From: Clostridia bacterium
GTDB lineage: Bacteria > Bacillota > Clostridia > Oscillospirales > CAG-272
Length of the DNA stretch: 6,176 nucleotides
Direction: 5' to 3'
Assembly (NCBI GenBank): GCA_017457465.1
Contig: JAFTHJ010000031.1
Location: 1-6,176 of the forward strand
In this document: piece by piece, positions 1 through 5,326 of the stretch
Layout of the letters: each line of letters begins with the position of its first letter
Numbering within the stretch: position 1 is the first letter of the stretch
The notes under the pieces: generated by a model
The model's database searches: none
What the model saw: only the letters and a program-made list of their open reading frames with translations
What the model was told of the DNA's origin: nothing
Translations under genes and position numbers: made by a program

Positions 1-231
1 CCATGTGAAGAATACCACCGCACATGTCAGCACCAGCACCAGACACATTACGGGAAACAGCTTAAAGGTTGCGCAGAGTGCGCAGAAGCCACCCGCGAAA
101 ACGACATAGGCAAGTATAAGCAGAATACGCTTCATCAGCAGCGCTCCCTTTGCCTTTGGTCTTACGATGTAGTCGTAGTAGTTGGGGTCATCATTTTTGG
201 CATACGCCGATCTTCTTGGTTCTTTGCTCAT
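1..231 (-). CDS. Small unidentified membrane protein, 5' part (runs off the left edge)
   Basis: I do not recognise this protein. The minus strand reads 77 uninterrupted codons from an ATG at 231 to the window edge. The start is supported by an AGAGGA ribosome site about 8 nt upstream. Residues 1-34 are polar and charged (MSKEPRRSAYAKNDD, then a Tyr-rich NYYDYIV stretch and RPKAKG). Two hydrophobic segments follow, about residues 36-50 (ILLILAYVVFAGG) and 59-76 (ending LVLVLTCAVVFF), separated by a short turn. This fits an N-terminal cytoplasmic tail followed by a transmembrane hairpin, with no cleavable signal peptide. Small two-helix proteins with a variable cytoplasmic part are common in gut Clostridia, and many sit in domain-of-unknown-function families. 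It lies 72 bp downstream of the serine dehydratase on the same strand, so it may be co-transcribed, although a perfect palindrome in the gap could mark separate control. The C-terminal part is unseen. Confidence 0.75.
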   Translation of the reverse strand, partial: MSKEPRRSAYAKNDDPNYYDYIVRPKAKGALLMKRILLILAYVVFAGGFCALCATFKLFPVMCLVLVLTCAVVFFTW

Positions 232-280
232 TTTCAGGTTCCTCTCTTATAAAAAATATTGTTTATGATTTTATATAAAC

Positions 281-296
281 ATACGGTATACCGTAT
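281..296. promoter_or_regulatory. Perfect 16-bp palindrome, candidate regulator binding site
   Basis: ATACGGTATACCGTAT is identical to its own reverse complement. It sits in the 72-bp gap between the serine dehydratase stop and the start of the membrane-protein gene at 231. The GTATAC-type centre is the sort of core seen in operators of GntR-family and some other dimeric repressors (family knowledge; no regulator is encoded here). As RNA it could fold into a 6-bp stem with a UAUA loop, but no convincing T tract follows, so a terminator is less likely. I found no good -35/-10 pair in this AT-rich gap, which weakens the promoter interpretation. An 11-bp sequence overlapping its right edge, CCGTATATCTT (291-301), recurs at 320-330 inside the end of the neighbouring gene. 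Confidence 0.45.
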
Positions 297-303
297 ATCT
301 TTC

Positions 304-1509
304 TTATTGATTTTCCGTGCCGTATATCTTCGCGAGTCCGCCCTCGGAGGTCTCCTTGTATCTTGAGGAAAGGTCTATCCCCGTTTCATACATTGTCTTC
401 ACTATGGTATCAAAGGATACCTTATTGGTATCGCCAAGAACTCCCGCAAGGTCGGCGGCGTTTATCGCTCTTATCGCGGCAACCGCATTGCGCTCTATAC
501 ACGGAATCTGCACAAGTCCGCAAACAGGATCACAGGTAAGACCTATATGATGCTCCATAGCTATCTCCGCGGCGTATTCAAGTCGGTCGAGGTCAAGCCC
601 CGCAAGTTCGGAAAGTGCCGCTGCCGCCATAGAACAAGCCGTTCCGATTTCCGCCTGACATCCGCATTCGGCGCCGCTCAAGGACGCGTTTCGCTTAACC
701 ACGTTTCCTACGACTCCAGCGGTAGCGAGTGCCCGAAGAATATCCTTATCGCTGTATCCCTTTTTATCCTGCATATATTTAAGCACTGCGGGAAGAACTC
801 CGCAAGAGCCACAGGTGGGCGCGGTAACTATCGTACCGTTATCCGCGTTTTGCTCACTCACAGCAAAGGCATAAGCGCAAACAAGTCTGTTCTCTGCCGT
901 GGCATCGGTCTGTGCAAGACTTGCCTCGTATATCTTGGCAGCTTTACGCTCCACCCCAAGTCCGCCCGGAAGTATACCGCTTTTCTCAAGTCCCTCCCGA
1001 ACCGAGGCTTTCATAACCGACCACACCTCCGAAAGATATTCGTATATATCCTCCTCGTGCAGCTCGGCGTATTCACAAAGTCTGATTTTCCTTTTCTTAC
1101 AAAAAGCCAGTATCTCGCTAAAGCTCGTTTCCTCGTATATATCCGAGCCTTCCTCAAGTCTTTCTCCCTCAAGGACTATATCTCCGCCCCCGACACTCAT
1201 CACTCTGCTTCTGCCAAGCTCTTTCCCCTCTCGGTAGGCTACGATATCCATAGTATTCGCGTGTGGCAGCTCAAATTCAGCCTCCGAAACAAATTCTATC
1301 TCGGACGGTATCGGAGCGAAGCTCTCACGCAAAACTCTGTCGGTTCCGTGTCCAAGCCCCGTCTTCGCAAGTGAGCCATATAGTATGACTCGAAAAAGCT
1401 CTGCCTCGGGATATCTATATTTTAATATATTAGCCGCCTTTTGCGGTCCCATGGTATGAGAACTGGACGGTCCTTTACCGATTTTGTATATTACCTTTAC
1501 CGATTTCAC
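304..1509 (-). CDS. sdaA: L-serine ammonia-lyase (L-serine dehydratase), iron-sulfur, single-chain
   Basis: This cytosolic enzyme deaminates L-serine to pyruvate and ammonia using a [4Fe-4S] cluster. From a GTG start it has 401 residues, somewhat shorter than the roughly 455 of E. coli SdaA, and carries the beta-type and alpha-type domains in one chain. The N-terminal signature GPSSSHTMGP is at about residues 13-22, inside the beta-type domain (to about 150). The alpha-type domain (about 165-401) has APTCGSCGVLPA, GAECGCQAE, TCDPVCGLVQ and IPCIERN. By family comparison the cluster ligands are C284, C326 and C337; their spacing of 42 and 11 matches the spacing I recall for the Legionella enzyme. 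Several extra cysteines flank these motifs. The C-terminus ends in TENQ and lacks the terminal cysteine that caps the cluster in the Legionella protein. GTG at 1509 is preferred to ATG at 1524 because AGGGGGA lies 5 nt upstream and the encoded MKSVKVIYKIG matches typical family N-termini. It is divergent from the sugar operon, and no clear promoter was seen. Confidence 0.95.
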   Translation of the reverse strand: MKSVKVIYKIGKGPSSSHTMGPQKAANILKYRYPEAELFRVILYGSLAKTGLGHGTDRVLRESFAPIPSEIEFVSEAEFELPHANTMDIVAYREGKELGRSRVMSVGGGDIVLEGERLEEGSDIYEETSFSEILAFCKKRKIRLCEYAELHEEDIYEYLSEVWSVMKASVREGLEKSGILPGGLGVERKAAKIYEASLAQTDATAENRLVCAYAFAVSEQNADNGTIVTAPTCGSCGVLPAVLKYMQDKKGYSDKDILRALATAGVVGNVVKRNASLSGAECGCQAEIGTACSMAAAALSELAGLDLDRLEYAAEIAMEHHIGLTCDPVCGLVQIPCIERNAVAAIRAINAADLAGVLGDTNKVSFDTIVKTMYETGIDLSSRYKETSEGGLAKIYGTENQ

Positions 1510-1514
1510 AAAAA

Positions 1515-1522
1515 TCCCCCTC
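1515..1522 (-). promoter_or_regulatory. Ribosome binding site deciding the GTG start of sdaA
   Basis: On the minus strand GAGGGGGA is followed by five T residues and then GTG at 1509. The alternative upstream ATG at 1524 has an AGAGG only about 2 nt before it, which is too close for efficient initiation. The GTG start also gives the N-terminal length expected of the family. Confidence 0.7.
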
Positions 1523-1539
1523 ATTACCTCTTTTTTCTC

Positions 1540-1568
1540 TTGACATAGCTTTTTATGTGTGGTATCAT
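1540..1568 (+). promoter_or_regulatory. Sigma-A-type promoter of the three-gene operon
   Basis: A perfect -35 box TTGACA (1540-1545), a 17-bp spacer, and a -10 box TATCAT (1563-1568, five of six consensus bases) predict a start site near 1575. That gives a leader of about 74 nt before the GTG at 1649. It is the only strong promoter found ahead of 1649-5065, so it probably drives all three genes. Confidence 0.85.
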
Positions 1569-1586
1569 TTAAGTATAAAAAACGCT

Positions 1587-1606
1587 AAATAACCAGTTGG
1601 TTAGTT
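1587..1606. promoter_or_regulatory. Imperfect 20-bp palindrome, candidate repressor operator
   Basis: The core TAACCAGTTGGTTA (1590-1603) is palindromic except for its central two bases. Extended to 20 bp, the half-sites AAATAACCAG and AACTAACCAA (second read on the other strand) agree at 8 of 10 positions. It starts about 12 bp downstream of the predicted transcription start of the rightward operon, where a bound repressor would block RNA polymerase. The symmetry and spacing resemble operators of TetR-type dimeric repressors, but no regulator gene is in the window. It also lies upstream of sdaA on the other strand, so it could act on both directions. A 6-bp RNA stem with a tiny loop is possible but would be weak. 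Confidence 0.55.
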
Positions 1607-1648
1607 TCGGGTTTTAAATATATCCCCCAAAAACAAGGAGGAACTAAC

Positions 1649-2497
1649 GTGAAAAGAATCGCTATTATAGGAACAGAAAATTCACACGCGTCTGCATTTG
1701 CTACCTTGCTTCAAGGCAACGAAAGCTTTAAAATAACAGGCGCTTTCGGAACAGACTCCGAGGCAAACGACCGTTTTTACGAGAAATTCGCAATTGATTG
1801 TTCAGCTCCCTCTCCTGACGCGTTCGTCGGTCAGGTAGACGGAGTGATGGTAACATCGCGAAAGGGTTCCACCCACTTTGAAAGCGTTCTTCCCTATCTT
1901 ACCTCGGGGATGACCGTATTTATCGACAAGCCGATAACGGTCAGCGTAAACGAAGCTATGAAGCTCGTCGAGCTTTCCGAAAAGAACGGAGTCAAACTTT
2001 GCGGCGGCTCCTGTCTGAAATATGCGGAGCCTCTGCTTCGGATGAGACGCTCGGTAGGCACGACCGATGAGACTGTTTCCTCCGCTTCTTTCCGTGCTCC
2101 GCTGGATATCGAAAGTCCTCACGACGGATTCTTTTTCTACGCGCAACACCTCGTTGAGATGTGTCTTACCGTGTTCGGCAACCGAGTCAAATCGGTATAC
2201 GCGATACGAAACGCGGATAAGGTGACCGCAATTCTGAACTACGGAGATTTTTCCGCTACACTCGCCTTTGGCGGCAACATATACACAGCCTCCGTTACAT
2301 TCCAGAACGTTGAGAAGCACACGACAGTAAATAATGTGGTGAAGCTTTACGCAAACGAGCTTTCATATTTCCTGTCTCTCCTTAACGGAGGCAAAATGAA
2401 ATACTCCTGCTCGGATGTTGTATATCCCGTGATAATACTCAACGCGATTTACGATTCGTTCACGCAAAAGCGAGAAATAGAGATAGAGCGCATATAA
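1649..2497 (+). CDS. Short Gfo/Idh/MocA-like NAD(P)-dependent oxidoreductase
   Basis: The 282-residue protein fits the Gfo/Idh/MocA family, whose members oxidise or reduce sugars, inositols and their derivatives with NAD(P). An N-terminal Rossmann-like domain begins MKRIAIIGTENSHASAF, continues with a strand and DGVMVTS at about 64-70, and ends with FIDKP at 91-95, the counterpart of the family EKP motif containing the conserved lysine. In the C-terminal domain GGSCLKYA (119-126) and YAQHLVEM (164-171) follow, with H167 matching the usual catalytic-region histidine. Two features are unusual: the dinucleotide loop reads GTENSHA rather than GxGxxG/A, and the DxGxH motif is FYAQH. The chain is also shorter than the usual 330-380 residues, mostly in the C-terminal sheet domain. 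The GTG start has AGGAGG 7 nt upstream. As first gene of a three-gene operon with a hydrolase and a sugar isomerase, a sugar-derived substrate is likely, but the exact reaction is unknown. Confidence 0.8.
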   Translation: MKRIAIIGTENSHASAFATLLQGNESFKITGAFGTDSEANDRFYEKFAIDCSAPSPDAFVGQVDGVMVTSRKGSTHFESVLPYLTSGMTVFIDKPITVSVNEAMKLVELSEKNGVKLCGGSCLKYAEPLLRMRRSVGTTDETVSSASFRAPLDIESPHDGFFFYAQHLVEMCLTVFGNRVKSVYAIRNADKVTAILNYGDFSATLAFGGNIYTASVTFQNVEKHTTVNNVVKLYANELSYFLSLLNGGKMKYSCSDVVYPVIILNAIYDSFTQKREIEIERI

Positions 2498-2509
2498 CTC
2501 TCATCCGTA

Positions 2510-2532
2510 GATAGTTTACCACACAGACTATC
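2510..2532 (+). repeat. Small inverted repeat between the first two operon genes
   Basis: GATAGT (2510-2515) and ACTATC (2527-2532) can form a 6-bp stem around an 11-nt loop in the 89-bp gap after the oxidoreductase stop. No T tract follows directly, so it is not a standard terminator. It might act as an RNA-processing or stability element that tunes expression of the later genes, or be chance. The rest of the gap is A-rich and ends in the AAGGAGA ribosome site of the next gene. Confidence 0.25.
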
Positions 2533-2586
2533 CCTTGTCAAGAGATATCGGAATTTTAAAAAAAATAAATTTCAAGGAGAAAAAAG

Positions 2587-3645
2587 ATGCTTGAATATTT
2601 CAATAAAACTCAAAGAGATGCTGACTTCTTCAGCGAACACATAGCTCCTAGGCTTCCGAGTGAGCTTTTTGATATGCACCTTCATGTCACCCGCCCAAAG
2701 GACACGGCGGGAATCTCGCAGGAAGCGGTAGACAAAGACTGGGCGCTTCAATGCGGATACTCTATGGACCTTGATGACCTGAAAAATTATTGTGAGGTGC
2801 TCTGGAGTGACAGACGTGTCTCGGTCACGGCTTTTCCTTTCCCTGTCAGAGGAGTTGACCTGAAATCCGCCAACGAATATCTGGCGGGACTGTTGAGAGA
2901 CAAGAACAACCTCGGTGCCAATGTGTCGGTACGCGCCGCGGCTATGTCGATAGCCCCCTCTTTCGATTGCGAAGAGTGTGAGCAACAGATGCTCGACAGC
3001 GGATTTATCGGCTATAAGCCCTACCCCGATTTGGTTTCGGGCGAAAAGGGTGCCGATATCAGTATATTTGATTTCATTCCCGACAGATTTCTGCGCTCCC
3101 TCGACAGGCACAAAAAGGCGGTAATTCTTCACCTGCCGAGAGCCGAGAGAATTGCCGACCCCGACAACATAAAGGAGCTTCTGCGAATGAGGCAGAGCTT
3201 CCCCGACGTAAAAATAATAATCGCTCACTACGGAAGAAGCTACAACATAGAAGTAATCGAAAAAGCTTTTGCCGAATTCGGAAGCGACATAAACGGATTT
3301 TATTTCGATAACGCCGCAGTCCTCAACCCCGCCGTTCACACCTTTATGCTTGAACATATTCCGCACGACAGAATTTTCTTCGGCACAGATATGCCGATAC
3401 TTATGTGGCACGGAAAGCGCACCTGGCAGAACGCCACCTATCAGAATTTCTCGCGCGAAACCTTCAAATGGAATTCGGGCAAGACGACCTCTCCCGAGGA
3501 GGAAGAAAAATACACATTTCTGCTTTACGAACAGGCTAAATATCTGCTCGATTCGATATACGCTATCGGAGGACGCAAACTCGCAGAGGATATATATTGC
3601 AACAACGCAAAGAAATTTTTGAGCGGCGTAGGCTGTGATATCTGA
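2587..3645 (+). CDS. Metal-dependent hydrolase of the amidohydrolase superfamily (Amidohydro_2 type)
   Basis: The 352-residue cytosolic protein looks like a TIM-barrel metal hydrolase. The HxH metal motif occurs in FDMHLH (H31, H33) on the first strand. K144 in GYKPYP lies where a catalytic or bridging residue can sit. H182 in VILHLP and H214 in IIAHYG match the strand-5 and strand-6 histidines, and D268 in FFGTDMP is the strand-8 aspartate. Amidohydro_2 members include sugar lactonases (for example L-fuconolactone and L-rhamnonolactone hydrolases), decarboxylases and other hydrolases, so the family alone does not fix the reaction. Next to an oxidoreductase and a sugar isomerase, a lactonase or related sugar-acid hydrolase is a reasonable inference. 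An insert rich in Glu (SPEEEEKY, about 302-309) precedes the C-terminal helices. The ATG has AAGGAGA 6 nt upstream. It ends 25 bp before the next gene. Confidence 0.85.
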   Translation: MLEYFNKTQRDADFFSEHIAPRLPSELFDMHLHVTRPKDTAGISQEAVDKDWALQCGYSMDLDDLKNYCEVLWSDRRVSVTAFPFPVRGVDLKSANEYLAGLLRDKNNLGANVSVRAAAMSIAPSFDCEECEQQMLDSGFIGYKPYPDLVSGEKGADISIFDFIPDRFLRSLDRHKKAVILHLPRAERIADPDNIKELLRMRQSFPDVKIIIAHYGRSYNIEVIEKAFAEFGSDINGFYFDNAAVLNPAVHTFMLEHIPHDRIFFGTDMPILMWHGKRTWQNATYQNFSRETFKWNSGKTTSPEEEEKYTFLLYEQAKYLLDSIYAIGGRKLAEDIYCNNAKKFLSGVGCDI

Positions 3646-3670
3646 AAAATAAAAAAGGAGATAAAGAACA

Positions 3671-5065
3671 ATGAAAAAAATGCCAAAGGCGGGTTTTCTG
3701 CCTCTTTATGTAAAAATATATGATGAAAGTACTCCCGAAATGAGAGTGGTGGTTGACAAATTCGTTGCCGACACTGCTAAAAAGCTGACCGATATGGGTA
3801 TTGAGCTTGTTTGCGCACCCGTGTGCAGACTAAAAAACGAATTCGAGTCGGCGGTAGCCTCCTTTGAGTCGGCAGATGTGGATTTTATCATCACGCTCCA
3901 CGCCGCTTACTCCCCCTCGCTTGAGTCATACGAGGCGCTCTGCTCCACCTCTCTGCCCATACTTATGCTGGATACTACATACAACTATGAATTCAAGCCC
4001 TACTCCTATGCCGAGGGTATGCTGTACAACCACGGAATACACGGGGTTATGGACCTTTGTAACCTGCTTCGCAGAAACCGCAGGCAGTATGAAATAATCG
4101 CGGGATTTTTCGGAGATGAGAACCCCGATTACGAGAGCCTCAAAAACAGAGTTATGAGCTTTGCGAAGGCTTGTCTTATCAAGCACACACTCTCTCGCTC
4201 CAAGATAGGACTTGTGGGTGAGCAGTTTGAGGGTATGGGAGATTTCAGAATATCCTTTGAGGAGCTTAAGGACACTCTCGGAATAGAGGTAGTAAAATAT
4301 GATGTTGACAAAAACATTGAGCTTATCAATTCTGTGACCGATGAGGAAATAGAGGCTGAATATAAGCTTGACTGCGAAAGATTTGAGGTATTTGCCGACA
4401 GAGAGACATATAACTTCTCCACCCGAGCTTCCCTCGCGGTTCGCAAGTGGATAGAAAAAGAGGGACTTAACGGCTTCTCTATGAATTTCAAATCGGCTAA
4501 AAAAGGAACGGGATTCCCCACTATGCCCTTTGCCGAGGCGAGTCTCGCTATGAGCCGCGGCATCGGCTACGCAGGTGAGGGCGACGTACTTACAGCCGCA
4601 TTCACAGCCGCTCTTATGAGTGTATTCGATGAGGTCTCCTTTACCGAGATATTCTGCCCCGACTGGAAGGACGGCTCACTTTTCTTGAGTCATATGGGAG
4701 AATATAACGTGGCGCTCTCAAGCCCCGAAAAGAAGCCTGTTATGGGCGTTAAGGATTTCGTCTTCGGAGATGCCGACAACCCGACTATAGTTCTCGCTCC
4801 CTTCAAGGCGGGACGTATGGTATTCATTAGTCTGAACCCTGTCGAGGACGGAGGCTTTGAGATATTCTCCGCCACGGGTGATATGCTCTACACGCCCCAC
4901 GACAACCGGCAGAACACCGTTGTAAACGGTTGGTTCAAGCCCGATATGCCGCTGGAGAAATTCCTCGAGGAATACAGCTACGCGGGAGGTATGCACCACG
5001 CTGCTCTCATTTACGGCGGTGATACTGTCGTAGAGGTAATTGAAAATCTAAAAAAGCTGTTTTAA
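3671..5065 (+). CDS. L-arabinose/L-fucose isomerase-superfamily protein
   Basis: The 464-residue protein resembles the fold family of L-arabinose isomerase (about 500 residues in E. coli) and L-fucose isomerase, which interconvert aldoses and ketoses using Mn2+ in the cytoplasm. Metal ligands known in E. coli AraA (E306, E333, H350, H450) have apparent counterparts: E303 in GYAGEGDVLTAA, E326 in FTEIFCPD, H341 in LSHMGEYN, and H442 or H443 in GGMHHAALIYG. The N-terminal part (about 1-170) has the expected alpha/beta substrate domain, with DFIITLHAAY (71-80) and ILMLDTTYNYEF. Overall sequence departs from true AraA, so the substrate is not necessarily arabinose and I give no gene symbol. Oligomeric assembly is typical of the family. 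AAGGAG lies 10 nt before the ATG. The gap to the hydrolase is only 25 bp with no terminator, and a strong terminator follows 11 bp after the stop, so this is the last gene of the operon. Confidence 0.85.
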   Translation: MKKMPKAGFLPLYVKIYDESTPEMRVVVDKFVADTAKKLTDMGIELVCAPVCRLKNEFESAVASFESADVDFIITLHAAYSPSLESYEALCSTSLPILMLDTTYNYEFKPYSYAEGMLYNHGIHGVMDLCNLLRRNRRQYEIIAGFFGDENPDYESLKNRVMSFAKACLIKHTLSRSKIGLVGEQFEGMGDFRISFEELKDTLGIEVVKYDVDKNIELINSVTDEEIEAEYKLDCERFEVFADRETYNFSTRASLAVRKWIEKEGLNGFSMNFKSAKKGTGFPTMPFAEASLAMSRGIGYAGEGDVLTAAFTAALMSVFDEVSFTEIFCPDWKDGSLFLSHMGEYNVALSSPEKKPVMGVKDFVFGDADNPTIVLAPFKAGRMVFISLNPVEDGGFEIFSATGDMLYTPHDNRQNTVVNGWFKPDMPLEKFLEEYSYAGGMHHAALIYGGDTVVEVIENLKKLF

Positions 5066-5076
5066 GCAGTAACCTC

Positions 5077-5112
5077 AAGGAGAACCTTTGCACAAAGGTT
5101 CTCCTTCTTTTT
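5077..5112 (+). terminator. Strong intrinsic terminator ending the sugar operon
   Basis: AAGGAGAACCTTT (from 5077) pairs perfectly with AAAGGTTCTCCTT (ending 5106) to give a 13-bp stem with a GCAC loop. A T tract (5108-5112) follows after one C. It begins 11 bp past the isomerase stop, closing the operon that starts near 1575. The arms contain AGGAG-like sequence, but no reading frame depends on it. Confidence 0.95.
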
Positions 5113-5140
5113 CCAAAAAGCGAAAAATTAATAAAAGGTA

Positions 5141-5169
5141 TTGCTTTTTCTGATTATATGGTGTATAAT
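5141..5169 (+). promoter_or_regulatory. Sigma-A-type promoter of the CNNM/CorC transporter gene
   Basis: TTGCTT (5141-5146, four of six consensus bases), an exact 17-bp spacer and a perfect TATAAT (5164-5169) predict a transcription start near 5176. The promoter lies about 200 bp before the transporter start codon, which implies a long 5' leader. Confidence 0.88.
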
Positions 5170-5206
5170 AGAGAAAATATAGTTTGATTGGAGGTAGATA
5201 GCTCTC

Positions 5207-5269
5207 ATGGACGGCGACAGTTGCGAAGACGATAACTGTAACAATAGCTTTATAATTTTGTATATATAG
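5207..5269 (+). CDS. Candidate 20-residue acidic leader peptide
   Basis: ATG at 5207 opens a 20-codon frame ending at TAG 5267-5269. It is preceded by GGAGG with a somewhat long 12-nt spacing. The peptide reads MDGDSCEDDN then CNNSFIILYI: five of the first nine residues are acidic, two cysteines are present (6 and 11), and the tail is hydrophobic. It is far too short for an enzyme. Its stop codon directly abuts the 5' arm of the terminator-like hairpin (from 5270), so a ribosome at the stop would mask that arm. In enteric bacteria, runs of acidic residues near a nascent N-terminus, as in the mgtL leader, are known to destabilise ribosomes at low Mg2+. The downstream gene belongs to a Mg2+ transporter family, so a sensing role is conceivable. 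The frame could also be fortuitous; translation is not proven. Confidence 0.45.
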   Translation: MDGDSCEDDNCNNSFIILYI

Positions 5270-5311
5270 GGTATGCTCGGAAATGCGGAATGCGTTCGGG
5301 TATACCTTTTT
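5270..5311 (+). terminator. Terminator-like hairpin in the transporter leader (attenuator)
   Basis: GGTATGCTCG (5270-5279) pairs with CGGGTATACC (5297-5306), including two G-U pairs, and two further pairs (one G-U, one A-U) extend the stem inward. The 13-nt loop is AATGCG-G-AATGCG. Five T residues (5307-5311) follow immediately, as in intrinsic terminators. It lies inside the leader, 62 nt before the transporter start, so it would abort transcription unless prevented. The 3' arm includes the self-complementary GGTATACC. Confidence 0.65.
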
Positions 5312-5326
5312 GTGCTTAAAAAGCAC
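5312..5326 (+). repeat. Small hairpin just after the attenuator
   Basis: GTGCTT and AAGCAC form a 6-bp stem with an AAA loop directly after the T tract of the preceding hairpin. Upstream T and downstream A residues could extend it with a small bulge, which would occupy the T tract. It may stabilise the 5' end of the read-through or processed transporter mRNA, or be incidental. Confidence 0.4.

Noticed and set aside
320..330. Second copy of CCGTATATCTT (first at 291-301) as a paired regulatory repeat
   Set aside because: The 11-bp match lies inside the sdaA coding end, where it encodes KIYG, and the AT-rich composition makes one such repeat plausible by chance.
547..1374. A 275-codon plus-strand frame inside sdaA
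   Set aside because: It is antisense to a clearly conserved serine dehydratase and the translated product has no recognisable domain pattern; it is a shadow frame.
1572..1577. TATACT on the minus strand as a -10 box for sdaA
   Set aside because: No acceptable -35 element lies at 16-18 bp spacing upstream of it. sdaA must have a promoter, but this cannot be assigned with confidence.
2535..2562. A possible internal promoter, TTGTCA then TAAAAA
   Set aside because: The spacer is 16 bp and the -10 box matches only four of six consensus bases within an A-rich run, so it is not distinguishable from chance.
2572..3411. A 279-codon minus-strand frame opposite the amidohydrolase
   Set aside because: The plus-strand protein has all the expected metal-binding motifs and a good ribosome site; the antisense frame is a codon-bias shadow.
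5190..5260. A known metal or guanidine riboswitch in the transporter leader
   Set aside because: ACGG and ACGA sequences recall the mini-ykkC loops, but they are not closed by tight stems, and the conserved elements of M-box, yybP-ykoY, NiCo and fluoride classes were not recognised.
5075..5326. An 83-codon minus-strand open frame across the transporter leader
   Set aside because: It runs through the operon terminator, the promoter and both leader hairpins on the opposite strand, has no convincing ribosome site, and its composition follows the AT-rich regulatory DNA. The promoter and terminators explain the region better.
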